A DNA stretch of 64,000 nt from Ruminococcus bicirculans (ex Wegman et al. 2014) (GTDB taxonomy: Bacteria > Bacillota > Clostridia > Oscillospirales > Ruminococcaceae): the NCBI RefSeq assembly GCF_000723465.1, contig NZ_HF545617.1, positions 620,001-684,000 on the forward strand, read 5' to 3'. Position 1 is the stretch's first letter, and each line of letters starts with the position of its first letter. Shown here one piece after another: positions 8,358 to 17,800 of this stretch. The position numbers and the translations under genes are program-made. The notes under the pieces were generated by a model. The model had not been told where the DNA came from. It made no database searches and was given only the letters and a program-made list of their open reading frames with translations.

Positions 8358-8885
8358 TCATGCCGATTGTAAAAAAGATACCACTTTCCACTCATCATTA
8401 ATTTTTTCAAAGTATAGTCTATCAAGGATGGATCCGTCTGTAACTATTTTACATTCAATTCTATTGCTGCTCGATTGCATAGAACAATCCTTAGTAAAAA
8501 ATACAATAGCCTTATCTTCACTACATAGGCATTGCACATCCACGCTGATTAATTCAAAATCGAACTTATTTCCTGTATTATTTGGATTCAGTCTTTTAAA
8601 AATATCATTAGAAACAATGGTTGTATATTGATCATTAAATCCATTATTATAATAGGAATCCAAAATCATATTTTTTGCTAATTCTTCTAAAAGATTTTTT
8701 TCATCGTCATCTATAAATATATATAATTTTCTTAAGTCCGATACTTCAAGATATTCAGCATCAGATATCGATGTTGATGAACCATCATCTAGATTAACGA
8801 TACAAGTTAATTTGATTATTACACATACCAATAAGATTATAATAAAAATGCTAGAGGCTACACAAATTATGTTTTTTCTCTTCAT
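8358..8885 (-). CDS. Candidate immunity protein for toxin A (membrane-anchored)
   Basis: 175 aa, overlapping the toxin A stop by 4 nt (ATGA), so the two are translationally coupled. A single N-terminal membrane helix (ASSIFIIILLVCVIIKLTC) is followed by an extracytoplasmic domain with mixed helix and strand and no known motif; its C-terminal part (RIECKIVTDGS... DEWKVVSFLQ) recalls NTF2-like or DUF4878-type lipoproteins. Position directly behind a toxin with a cell-wall amidase end and an outward-facing domain fit an immunity role. No sequence family was recognised, so the call rests on context. Confidence 0.6.
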   Translation of the reverse strand: MKRKNIICVASSIFIIILLVCVIIKLTCIVNLDDGSSTSISDAEYLEVSDLRKLYIFIDDDEKNLLEELAKNMILDSYYNNGFNDQYTTIVSNDIFKRLNPNNTGNKFDFELISVDVQCLCSEDKAIVFFTKDCSMQSSSNRIECKIVTDGSILDRLYFEKINDEWKVVSFLQSA

Positions 8886-11800
8886 GCTGGAACCCTACCG
8901 TTTAAGCAAACAATGATGACATTTGTATAATCTTCATTTTCGTCAAATGTTTCTGATAGTTTCTTGTTCCATCTTGGTTTGGTATGACCAGCATAAAGAA
9001 TCTCATCTTTCTGCACACTGGATATTATTGCTGTATGTGTTGGTCCTTTTTCTTTACAAAAGTAAATCAAATCTCCCATACGTATATCATATTTGGATAT
9101 AGCTTCCTCAATAGATTCATCTCTACCTATAGATACCTCATACATCGCGTATTCTTCAGAACGAAAATAGTTATAATTATCAACTACAACAGACCATGAT
9201 TTAGTCCAGCCATAATCCCATGTTCCTGTATGAGAAAATAATCCATGAATATGCGATGCTAAGCCTTCAGCTTTCCCAAAATACCAATCATTATTCATTT
9301 TAAATCCACCTGCACATAAACATTGAGAAGCAAAATTAGTACAATCAGTCATTTTATCGCTTAATTCTGAAAAGTTAGGATACTCACTATAATTGTACTT
9401 TTCACCAACTGTGTCATAATCTCCGGACCACTTCTTCATGTAATCATATACGGCATTTCTATCATATGATTCATTTACAATCCAAGGTTCTAAGTCATAC
9501 TTATCATAAATATCATCTCCATCAGAATCCTTAGAAAATGGTGATGATACATATAGTATTAATGGATCGGTATAACCTGTATATATCACTTCTTCGTGAT
9601 CTAAAAGACCATCACCATCTGTATCTGCATCGCAAGGATTGGAATGAATCGGCAATATTTCAGCGTTTAAAAAAACTTTCCATATTGTACTTGGAGCATA
9701 TTTTAAATATGTCTCTAAAACATTTCTAACATAAAATTTATTGCTTGCTTTCTCTAAGCAATCCTTAAAAGTTGGCAACTGAATATTGCCATCGTTATCC
9801 CATGTAATAAGCCCACTTTCAGTATCAACTTCTTGCCAGTCTGTTAAATCATCATTATCTGAGTTTGCTCCGTTATTAGGGTCTAAAATATTTTTTAGGG
9901 TTATCGTTTCCCAATTTGTTGGCAGTACGGCTTTAAATTCAACATGAGGTGGAGCAACATTACCCACAATATGATTATAAACACTACTCTCTGAATTTGT
10001 ACCATATGTTAGATTAAGTCCGCCAGTACTCTTTATCGCATTATCTACCTGCTGTCCATAAGAAGGATCAATGTAACTGTAACCTGCCGGCATTAACTCG
10101 GAATAATTTATGCCTAATTTCGCACATGTATTTATTTGATCAAAATACATTGAACCAACATTCGTAGAACCATTCATTACCTGAAAAATAAATTTTGCCG
10201 ATGTTTCTTTAAAAATAACATTATTTTGTAATAGTTTAAACGCATTACCTCTATCAGTATAACCTGAAGTGTACACATATTGCTGTGCGCTAAGAGCCAT
10301 TTTAACAGCCACACTGTTGGTAAACCATATATTTCCGTCAGATGTAAATTTCAGAGCTTGTGCTCCATTCAAATTATAAGTAATAAGACAGAAACGTACA
10401 TTACCATTCCCGTATTGAGCAATTAGGGAATCCATCAAATTACCAATCATTTCGCATTGTGAATTAAATGTATCCTCAAGCTGACCGGAAGTCTGAATAA
10501 GGAACGCAATATCAACGGGTGTCTGAACGGTAACAGCGCCTCTGGTCTGAGCAGCAGCAAACATTGCAGGAGCAAAAGTTTCTTCAGTAAGAGTATCTTC
10601 CTCGTCATTTATTTCAGCGAGTGTTTCTTCAGAAAATTCTACACGTGTAGACTCTTCATTGAATTCAGCAGCTATATCTTCTACCGCTTCAGCCTCAAAG
10701 GACATCAACATAGGTTCAGCTTCGTTAATGCCGATTCCAAGGTTGGCAAGCCATTTCTCCATGTCCATTATACAGTATGTGCCAAGTTCGTCAACCTCCG
10801 TGTAAATTGTATTGTTTTCAAGGTCATACTTTGTTTCAATGGGCAGAAGCATATTCATATCTTCAAAGTATTTGAAGATTGTAAGACGTTTTAATCCTTG
10901 TAAATCCGGCTCATCAGGGAATAGATTAAGTTCATTGTCTACGGATTCATCAGCTATATTAAATTTTAACACAACCTTGCTGATATTGCAAGAGTTGCCA
11001 CAAGTTAACTCCGGTGCAATGCCAAGAATGGCGTCATTTCTTATTGCTTTTGAGTAGCTTGTTTCCTTTGCTTTTAAATTACCCTCAACATAACCTGTCG
11101 ATTCAATTTCAATAGACATTTTGTAAGGACTATCGTCAGTATTGATCTCCCTAAGAGCCTCGCTGTTCTCGGCAATAGTCTGATTGCTTACATATTCCGC
11201 ATCGGGAACGTCAAATGTTTCAGGATTTGTCGGGTCAAGTCCAATATACGGCTCATCGCCATCTTTTAAGCCATCACCGTCTGTGTCCGGAACGAGAGGA
11301 TCAGTTCCGTAAATATTAATTTCATCGTAATCTGAAAGTCCGTCATTGTCCGTATCATCATTTCTTGGATCAGTTCCAAGCTCTATTTCCTGGGCATTGG
11401 TCAATCCGTCACTGTCAGAATCTGCATCAGCGTCCGAAACACCCTCGGTTACTGAATCGTACTTTGTAGGATCTGTTCCTGTTATGTATACTTCCTGATA
11501 ATCGGTCAGTCCATCGCCATCAGTATCGGGATTATTCAAATCTGTACCGATCATATTCTCATAAATGTCCGGAAGCCCGTCACCGTCGCTGTCAAGAAAA
11601 TCAACAGAATAGCCATCTTCTGTTTTTGTTACAACAAAAGGTACTGATTCAATTCTCTCGCCGTAATTGGTGATAAGGGAAACCTTGAAGTATTTTGTTT
11701 CAAAGTCATCGGTGATCGGGTACTGATAGGTAGTTGCATCCGAAACGACAGCTACGGATGTATAGTTGACATTATCATCTGAACTCCATATCTCATAGCT

Positions 11801-12595
11801 GCTGTTTTTGTAATTGGTGTACCACTCCATATCTATGCTGTTCGCATCGCTGTTATACTCTCCGAAAGCATAAAGCTCAACCTCAATGTCAGATTCTGTT
11901 CCGACAAGTTCAGCCATACTGTTGCTGTAATTAGCATTAATGCTAGGACAGTCGATGGTGATAGTTTGTCCGATAATGATAACATTGTTGAGGTTAAGGT
12001 TATCTGTATCGATGTTGATATCTCCGTAAGGAGCATAAATCAAGCCGCTGAAATTAACGTTGCTTGTTTCGATATTGATATCTCCTGTTTCGGAGCAAAT
12101 AACAGAATTGTTCGTATTCTTAACCTCTCCATTGATGGTAACATCTTCAACAGCTTTAATTCCTGAATTGAGATTAATATTTCCCGTAAGTTCTAGAGTG
12201 CCGTTAACATCCATGGGATTATTAATGTTGATGTTCAGGTCCTCAAAGCTGTAATCGTCAGCATATGTTTCAACGTTATCGCCACTGAAATACGAGTAGT
12301 TCAGTTTTTTGAGAATGTAGATCATTTCTTCGTCAGCATTCTCAGTTTTCGTACCGTTGACATTCATATTTCCGCTTGAAACAATTGTGCCGTTTGTCGC
12401 TATATTTCCATTCACACAGAAATTATTAGCATTAATGGTGATAGCTCCTTCTGTATCAGAAGCGGCAAACATTGTATAGGGATACTTTTCTGCTGCATCC
12501 TCTGCAACTGCAGGCAAACTCGGCAAAAGAGTTGCTGCCATAGCTACACTCATTATGCCGGAAAGTATTCGTTTGAAGTTGTTTTTTCCTTGCAT
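8882..12595 (-). CDS. Secreted polymorphic toxin A: beta-rich, TSP3, VWA-like and amidase_6 domains
   Basis: 1237 aa from ATG at 12595 (GGAGGAG six nt upstream; the longer frame from 12640 runs through a hairpin). Signal peptide 1-30; repetitive beta-rich region about 45-235 with NINI/NLNL motifs; calcium-binding thrombospondin type 3 repeats about 335-460 (DSDGDGLPD, TDGDGLTD); a VWA-like domain about 690-885 whose MIDAS is degenerate (IAFLIQTSG); more TSP3 motifs; and a C-terminal amidase_6 domain about 1054-1237 with DCTNFASQCL and THTAIISS as the likely Cys/His pair. The tail probably cleaves peptidoglycan cross-bridges or stems. The N-terminal three quarters are identical to toxin B. It is driven by the Agr-type promoter before agrB. 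Confidence 0.8.
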   Translation of the reverse strand: MQGKNNFKRILSGIMSVAMAATLLPSLPAVAEDAAEKYPYTMFAASDTEGAITINANNFCVNGNIATNGTIVSSGNMNVNGTKTENADEEMIYILKKLNYSYFSGDNVETYADDYSFEDLNININNPMDVNGTLELTGNINLNSGIKAVEDVTINGEVKNTNNSVICSETGDINIETSNVNFSGLIYAPYGDINIDTDNLNLNNVIIIGQTITIDCPSINANYSNSMAELVGTESDIEVELYAFGEYNSDANSIDMEWYTNYKNSSYEIWSSDDNVNYTSVAVVSDATTYQYPITDDFETKYFKVSLITNYGERIESVPFVVTKTEDGYSVDFLDSDGDGLPDIYENMIGTDLNNPDTDGDGLTDYQEVYITGTDPTKYDSVTEGVSDADADSDSDGLTNAQEIELGTDPRNDDTDNDGLSDYDEINIYGTDPLVPDTDGDGLKDGDEPYIGLDPTNPETFDVPDAEYVSNQTIAENSEALREINTDDSPYKMSIEIESTGYVEGNLKAKETSYSKAIRNDAILGIAPELTCGNSCNISKVVLKFNIADESVDNELNLFPDEPDLQGLKRLTIFKYFEDMNMLLPIETKYDLENNTIYTEVDELGTYCIMDMEKWLANLGIGINEAEPMLMSFEAEAVEDIAAEFNEESTRVEFSEETLAEINDEEDTLTEETFAPAMFAAAQTRGAVTVQTPVDIAFLIQTSGQLEDTFNSQCEMIGNLMDSLIAQYGNGNVRFCLITYNLNGAQALKFTSDGNIWFTNSVAVKMALSAQQYVYTSGYTDRGNAFKLLQNNVIFKETSAKFIFQVMNGSTNVGSMYFDQINTCAKLGINYSELMPAGYSYIDPSYGQQVDNAIKSTGGLNLTYGTNSESSVYNHIVGNVAPPHVEFKAVLPTNWETITLKNILDPNNGANSDNDDLTDWQEVDTESGLITWDNDGNIQLPTFKDCLEKASNKFYVRNVLETYLKYAPSTIWKVFLNAEILPIHSNPCDADTDGDGLLDHEEVIYTGYTDPLILYVSSPFSKDSDGDDIYDKYDLEPWIVNESYDRNAVYDYMKKWSGDYDTVGEKYNYSEYPNFSELSDKMTDCTNFASQCLCAGGFKMNNDWYFGKAEGLASHIHGLFSHTGTWDYGWTKSWSVVVDNYNYFRSEEYAMYEVSIGRDESIEEAISKYDIRMGDLIYFCKEKGPTHTAIISSVQKDEILYAGHTKPRWNKKLSETFDENEDYTNVIIVCLNGRVPA

Positions 12596-12620
12596 AACTT
12601 CTCCTCCGTTCCGCAGTATC

Positions 12621-12638
12621 GGAGCGCCGAAGCGCTCC
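12621..12638 (-). promoter_or_regulatory. UUCG-capped hairpin between agrD1 and toxin A
   Basis: The minus-strand RNA forms GGAGCGC-TTCG-GCGCTCC, a perfect 7-bp stem with a very stable UUCG tetraloop, 26 nt before the toxin start. It has no T run, so it may stabilise or process the mRNA and set different agrD and toxin levels. Confidence 0.6.
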
Positions 12639-12653
12639 ATTACCGCTTTTTTA

Positions 12654-12809
12654 TTAGTCTTCTTTTACAAATTTCTTCATACCTTCAGGCTCTTTTGGCT
12701 GATTGTACCACCACCAGCAAGCCTGAGAACTGGAACTGACGCCTATCATCAGTGCAAGTGCCGCCAATGATGAACCATATTTCAACATGAGCTTTTTAAT
12801 TGCCTTCAT
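12654..12809 (-). CDS. AgrD-like cyclic autoinducer precursor, type 1 (copy a)
   Basis: 51 aa, ATG at 12809 after AGGCGGTGA. It has the AgrD layout: an amphipathic N-terminal helix (MKAIKKLMLKYGSSLAALAL), a core with one cysteine (SQACWWWYN) and a charged C-terminal tail containing QPKEPE, the hallmark of cyclic lactone autoinducer precursors. AgrB should cleave the tail and close a thiolactone on the cysteine. The mature peptide would start near Cys31 and carry three tryptophans. It is identical to the copy at 18872-19027. Confidence 0.85.
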   Translation of the reverse strand: MKAIKKLMLKYGSSLAALALMIGVSSSSQACWWWYNQPKEPEGMKKFVKED

Positions 12810-12814
12810 ATTTT

Positions 12815-13027
12815 TCACCGCCTTTCCTTTTTAAAAAATTTATGCAAATTCTCAGGCTCTTTCGGCTGACAATATGTTATACTGCAGGCTTGTCCCGTTA
12901 CTATTGCCGTTATGCCGTAGACCGCACTGAAAATCAACGTTATGAATATGATTTTATGAGTAGTTTTATTTTTTCTGCAACCATTGCACAAGTTAATGTA
13001 AATATTCCTGTTACTGCATAAAAGCAT
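12815..13027 (-). CDS. AgrD-like precursor, type 2 (copy a, start uncertain)
   Basis: The C-terminal part (GQACSITYCQPKEPENLHKF) is a clear AgrD core and tail, identical to the copy at 19033-19200. The N-terminal part differs: the frame extends back to an ATG at 13027 inside agrB and the clean ATG of the other copy is missing. Real initiation could be at 13027, at an internal TTG near 12991, or through coupling to agrB, whose 3' end it overlaps by 88 nt. The core has two cysteines, unlike type 1. Confidence 0.6.
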   Translation of the reverse strand: MLLCSNRNIYINLCNGCRKNKTTHKIIFITLIFSAVYGITAIVTGQACSITYCQPKEPENLHKFFKKERR

Positions 13028-13524
13028 ACTTCTGTTTTAACAAAATAGAAAATAATGCAGAATATTGTCCATATAAAAAATGAAATCAAAGATTTTTTTC
13101 TTAACTTCATCTTCTTTTTCTCTGATATAGGTTTGTTTGGATGTTCAACCGGTGCAAATTTATATAAAATTAATACTGATAAAACCCATAGAATCGGAGA
13201 TAAAAACCTTATCGTAGCTGTACTAAAAGTCTTTATTATTAAAATAAAAGCAGAAAGTACACACACAAGTGTCAGCATACATCCCCAATGCGTATCAGCA
13301 TGGTATCCTCCGGCATACATTCTTATAGTTACAAACGCTGTCAAATTAATAACACAAGGAATAAATTCATTGGAAATTAAAGCAATAATAATAGCTATAA
13401 TTAAGTTGAAGATTGTAGATAACAATAATTCTATTCCATAAGCATAAACTTCAGAATCTTCCACTTCTATTATTTTATTGTCGACAAAAAAACACGCCGT
13501 ACCTTTTGCGAGTTTTGAAATCAT
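12940..13524 (-). CDS. agrB: AgrB-like peptide processing protease
   Basis: 194 aa with several membrane helices; AGGTGATG precedes ATG 13524. The catalytic pair sits in RMYAGGYHADTHWGC, with His and Cys seven residues apart as in the staphylococcal AgrB (His77/Cys84). AgrB cuts the AgrD C-terminal tail and forms the thiolactone. It is the only agrB in the window, so it must serve both AgrD types and both copies. It leads the operon agrB-agrD2-agrD1-toxin A-immunity A and sits behind a promoter with paired direct repeats expected for a LytTR regulator. Confidence 0.9.
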   Translation of the reverse strand: MISKLAKGTACFFVDNKIIEVEDSEVYAYGIELLLSTIFNLIIAIIIALISNEFIPCVINLTAFVTIRMYAGGYHADTHWGCMLTLVCVLSAFILIIKTFSTATIRFLSPILWVLSVLILYKFAPVEHPNKPISEKKKMKLRKKSLISFFIWTIFCIIFYFVKTEVCFYAVTGIFTLTCAMVAEKIKLLIKSYS

Positions 13525-13543
13525 TTTTCATCACCTCGCTTTT

Positions 13544-13573
13544 AGTATAGCGTGTTTAAGTTATTTTTTTCAA
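13544..13573 (-). promoter_or_regulatory. Promoter of the agrB-toxin A operon
   Basis: -35 TTGAAA (13568-13573) and -10 TATACT (13544-13549) with an 18-bp spacer, about 20 nt before the agrB start. The same hexamers and spacing recur upstream of the second agrD2 (19263-19292). Confidence 0.75.
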
Positions 13574-13576
13574 TAG

Positions 13577-13606
13577 TTTTACGTCAAATGACATTTCTTG
13601 ACGTTA
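13577..13606 (-). promoter_or_regulatory. Predicted AgrA (LytTR) operator upstream of agrB
   Basis: Two direct repeats, AACGTCAAG and GACGTAAAA, lie about two helical turns apart and end 3 bp before the -35. LytTR regulators such as AgrA bind such pairs. The site aligns without gaps to 19296-19325. Confidence 0.6.
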
Positions 13607-13676
13607 AAGCTCATCTATTTTTATAATTTGTTCATATATAGATTCTTTCTGATTTATTTGATTTCTAATTCGCTGG

Positions 13677-13990
13677 TTAAATATTTTTATGAAATTTTAC
13701 AATTACCTCATTATTGAGTTCCGCAAATTTAATATATGGAGTGAAATCATCGTAATAATCAAGACGTTTTTTCCAAATATATTCGATTGATCCATTGTCA
13801 TTATGCACCAAATACACATTTAATCTTATTGAACCTGATAAACCTGCTTCACTGCAATTTCTTAATGAAATAGTATATTTTCCATTTTGGGTTGTATAAC
13901 TATTATATTCTTCGAATTCATTAAACTTATACCACATCGTTTCCGAAAAATCAACCATCCATCGCTTAAAAAGGAATATTTGCCTTTGTG
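13677..13990 (-). pseudogene. Truncated gene remnant between the two toxin units
   Basis: An open frame to 13677 encodes roughly 100 residues with strand-rich character (GKYTISLRNC, SGSIRLNVYLVHNDNGSIEY, ELNNEVIVKFHKNI) and no start supported by a ribosome binding site; the nominal ATG at 14012 falls in unrelated sequence. It lies where a third immunity gene would be expected, so it may be the leftover of an older effector-immunity cassette. No family recognised. Confidence 0.35.
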
Positions 13991-14108
13991 TATATGAAAT
14001 CCGCAACGGCATTGCAAGCCGACTTCTGCTTAACTATAGCCGTCAGAGAAGCGGAGAAGCCCTTAGAGAGCTGTTCTCAATGATTATGAGGGAAATACAA
14101 TCACTCTA

Positions 14109-14144
14109 AAAAGCAGGCTCCCAAATCGTTTTTTTGAGAGCCTG
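14109..14144 (-). terminator. Terminator after immunity gene B
   Basis: CAGGCTC (14114-14120) pairs with GAGCCTG (14138-14144) and the minus strand continues CTTTTTAG. It ends the agrD-toxin B-immunity B unit. Confidence 0.6.
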
Positions 14145-14260
14145 TTAAACAGTTAGAGTGTGCCTATTGTGATATGAGATATAGTGGCGATTTTAACTTG
14201 TTTGGTTTTGAATATAATTAAGCAATTATTTTTTTTAATTGCAATAATAAATTACTGAAA

Positions 14261-14811
14261 TTATCCGTTTAAAACATCTTTAGACCATAGATACCAATTT
14301 CCTGAAAATGGTTTGCTTTTGATTGTGGAATTGTCGATAGCTAAATCTGAACCATGTCCATTATACTCATTATCAATATACACGAGGTAATAATTTCGTA
14401 TCTTATCATTCTCAATTTTTCTGTTTTTTACTATAAAGTACATCAGCATATTTCCTTGATTATCATAGTTTACACGAATAAAGGAAAACACATTATAAGG
14501 GCTGTCTTTTTGGTATTTATTCCGCATATAAGTGAAATATTTATCAAAAGTTTCTTCTCCACAATCAATATATTCACTATTTTTCCCTAAACACTTCTCG
14601 ATTATATGGTCATCTTGTGAATATATAATCATAGGGATTGAATCATATTTATATTTTTCAAAATAATCAACAATGGATTCCATATATTGTTTGTTATTCT
14701 TATAACAGTTTTTAACATACTCTTGATGTACTTTTTCCTTGTAAATAAAACTAATTATGAAAAACAAAGCAGGAATTAATACTATCAGCACAATAATATA
14801 TTTTTTTTCAT
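14261..14811 (-). CDS. Candidate immunity protein for toxin B, start out of frame by one base
   Basis: The body (176 aa from a GTG at 14791) has an N-terminal membrane helix (VLIPALFFIISFIY) and an extracytoplasmic domain rich in Lys and Tyr; no family recognised. The natural start is an ATG at 14811, eight nt after a GGGG ribosome site and 22 nt behind the toxin B stop, but the following run of eight A puts it one base out of frame. Nine A would give MKKKYIIVLIVLIPAL. Either the base is missing (error or mutation), or transcriptional slippage on the A run restores the frame, or GTG is used. The immunity role is inferred from position. Confidence 0.55.
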
Positions 14812-14832
14812 AGTAATTACCCCGGATATATC

Positions 14833-17800
14833 TTACTGTGAAATATGAATGTAATCATAATCTTTAATCACATTATTGTAAAGATCATATCCGTATCTTA
14901 CGTATGTTGAATCCTCTGTATTATCAAATTCTCCCGTTGTCACGAATGAATATAAGCTACCACCACTCTCTAATTCTTTTTTCGTAAAGCCACCAGCATG
15001 TCCTGCATATCCGAAGAGAATGTTTCCGAATATCTCAGCATTTATAATTATGTCAGAATATAAAAATGGAAATGAACTGGTCGAAAAACGAATATTCGCA
15101 TTAACAGTTTTCATGAAATTATTCCAACTTCCGCTTGTTTTTACATCATATGGAGCATTATTTTTCACTTGACTAATCATCCAGGAATAATCTCCTGTTA
15201 AACGAGCACATTTATTGGATGTGTTATCATATTTTTGACAAGGATAATTAAGACTTTCTACGGGTGAAGGATTACACGAATAATAATGGAAGTGAAATTC
15301 CTGTGCTCCATATCTGAGAATTCCATTTAATATTGGCGTATAATCATATACATAAATATCCACCTTATCGTTATATACATTATCCTTATCAAAATCACTC
15401 CGTTTAACAGATGATATAAACACTGGATTATTAGGATTTAAACTTGCATTAAATTCTTCCAACGGCATTGTCTTTGGAGTGTAATTTTCATTAAACCATA
15501 CTATGTCTTCAACTAAATCTGTGAATCCGTTATTTTTTGCTTCTAATAAAATAGCATAATATGTATTAAGATCAATAAAATATGAATCATTTGAATCTTT
15601 TTTAAACGAAATACCATCTGAAAATGTACGATGATTTAATTGGAAAAGTTGTGTAGCAGCAATTGACAAACCACCAAAAGTACCGTAAGCCTGATTTTGC
15701 ATATCAAGATATCCCAAATACTCAAGGCATTTTTGAATAATTGTAACAGTTTCAGTATTGTCAAGAGCAATCATCTGTGAACTATAATTATTTGCTGAAA
15801 GTGAATTAGGATCGTAACCATCATTTAATCCATCCCCATCCGAATCCTCCTCACAGGGATTTGACTTAATTGGAAGAATCTCAACGCCATAAAAATATCG
15901 ATGCATATAACTTGGAATCGAATCACTGTATTCATTCAACACATAAGAAAAACCCTGATCATGAACTTTATTCAAACACTGTTCAAAGGTAGGCAACTGA
16001 ATATTGCCATCGTTATCCCATGTAATAAGCCCACTTTCAGTGTCAACTTCTTCCCAGTCGGTTAAATCATCATTATCTGATTTTGCTCCATTATTAGGAT
16101 CTAACACATTGACTAGGTTAATAGTTTCCCAACCTGTTGGCAATACGGCTTTAAATTCAACATGAGGTGGAGCAACATTACCCACAATATGATTATAAAC
16201 ACTACTCTCTGAATTTGTACCATATGTTAGATTAAGTCCGCCAGTACTCTTTATCGCATTATCTACCTGCTGTCCATAAGAAGGATCAATGTAACTGTAA
16301 CCTGCCGGCATTAACTCGGAATAATTTATGCCTAATTTCGCACATGTATTTATTTGATCAAAATACATTGAACCAACATTCGTAGAACCATTCATTACCT
16401 GAAAAATAAATTTTGCCGATGTTTCTTTAAAAATAACATTATTTTGTAATAGTTTAAACGCATTACCTCTATCAGTATAACCTGAAGTGTACACATATTG
16501 CTGTGCGCTAAGAGCCATTTTAACAGCCACACTGTTGGTAAACCATATATTTCCGTCAGATGTAAATTTCAGAGCTTGTGCTCCATTCAAATTATAAGTA
16601 ATAAGACAGAAACGTACATTACCATTCCCGTATTGAGCAATTAGGGAATCCATCAAATTACCAATCATTTCGCATTGTGAATTAAATGTATCCTCAAGCT
16701 GACCGGAAGTCTGAATAAGGAACGCAATATCAACGGGTGTCTGAACGGTAACAGCGCCTCTGGTCTGAGCAGCAGCAAACATTGCAGGAGCAAAAGTTTC
16801 TTCAGTAAGAGTATCTTCCTCGTCATTTATTTCAGCGAGTGTTTCTTCAGAAAATTCTACACGTGTAGACTCTTCATTGAATTCAGCAGCTATATCTTCT
16901 ACCGCTTCAGCCTCAAAGGACATCAACATAGGTTCAGCTTCGTTAATGCCGATTCCAAGGTTGGCAAGCCATTTCTCCATGTCCATTATACAGTATGTGC
17001 CAAGTTCGTCAACCTCCGTGTAAATTGTATTGTTTTCAAGGTCATACTTTGTTTCAATGGGCAGAAGCATATTCATATCTTCAAAGTATTTGAAGATTGT
17101 AAGACGTTTTAATCCTTGTAAATCCGGCTCATCAGGGAATAGATTAAGTTCATTGTCTACGGATTCATCAGCTATATTAAATTTTAACACAACCTTGCTG
17201 ATATTGCAAGAGTTGCCACAAGTTAACTCCGGTGCAATGCCAAGAATGGCGTCATTTCTTATTGCTTTTGAGTAGCTTGTTTCCTTTGCTTTTAAATTAC
17301 CCTCAACATAACCTGTCGATTCAATTTCAATAGACATTTTGTAAGGACTATCGTCAGTATTGATCTCCCTAAGAGCCTCGCTGTTCTCGGCAATAGTCTG
17401 ATTGCTTACATATTCCGCATCGGGAACGTCAAATGTTTCAGGATTTGTCGGGTCAAGTCCAATATACGGCTCATCGCCATCTTTTAAGCCATCACCGTCT
17501 GTGTCCGGAACGAGAGGATCAGTTCCGTAAATATTAATTTCATCGTAATCTGAAAGTCCGTCATTGTCCGTATCATCATTTCTTGGATCAGTTCCAAGCT
17601 CTATTTCCTGGGCATTGGTCAATCCGTCACTGTCAGAATCTGCATCAGCGTCCGAAACACCCTCGGTTACTGAATCGTACTTTGTAGGATCTGTTCCTGT
17701 TATGTATACTTCCTGATAATCGGTCAGTCCATCGCCATCAGTATCGGGATTATTCAAATCTGTACCGATCATATTCTCATAAATGTCCGGAAGCCCGTCA

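Larger units (their letters stand above)
9926..12895. repeat. 2,970-bp direct repeat, copy A
   Basis: By eye comparison this segment is identical to 16144-19113 (constant offset 6,218). It covers the 3' end of agrD2, all of agrD1, the hairpin leader and the toxin N-terminal three quarters. First mismatches flank it at 9925 (G versus A) and 12896 (C versus T). Weaker similarity continues left to about 9760, then the C-terminal effectors diverge fully. Confidence 0.9.

Noticed and set aside
14002-14109. Plus-strand open frame of 35 codons ending FSMIMREIQSL, possibly the tail of a transposase
   Set aside because: Too short to recognise, no inverted repeats or other transposase parts nearby; may be chance.
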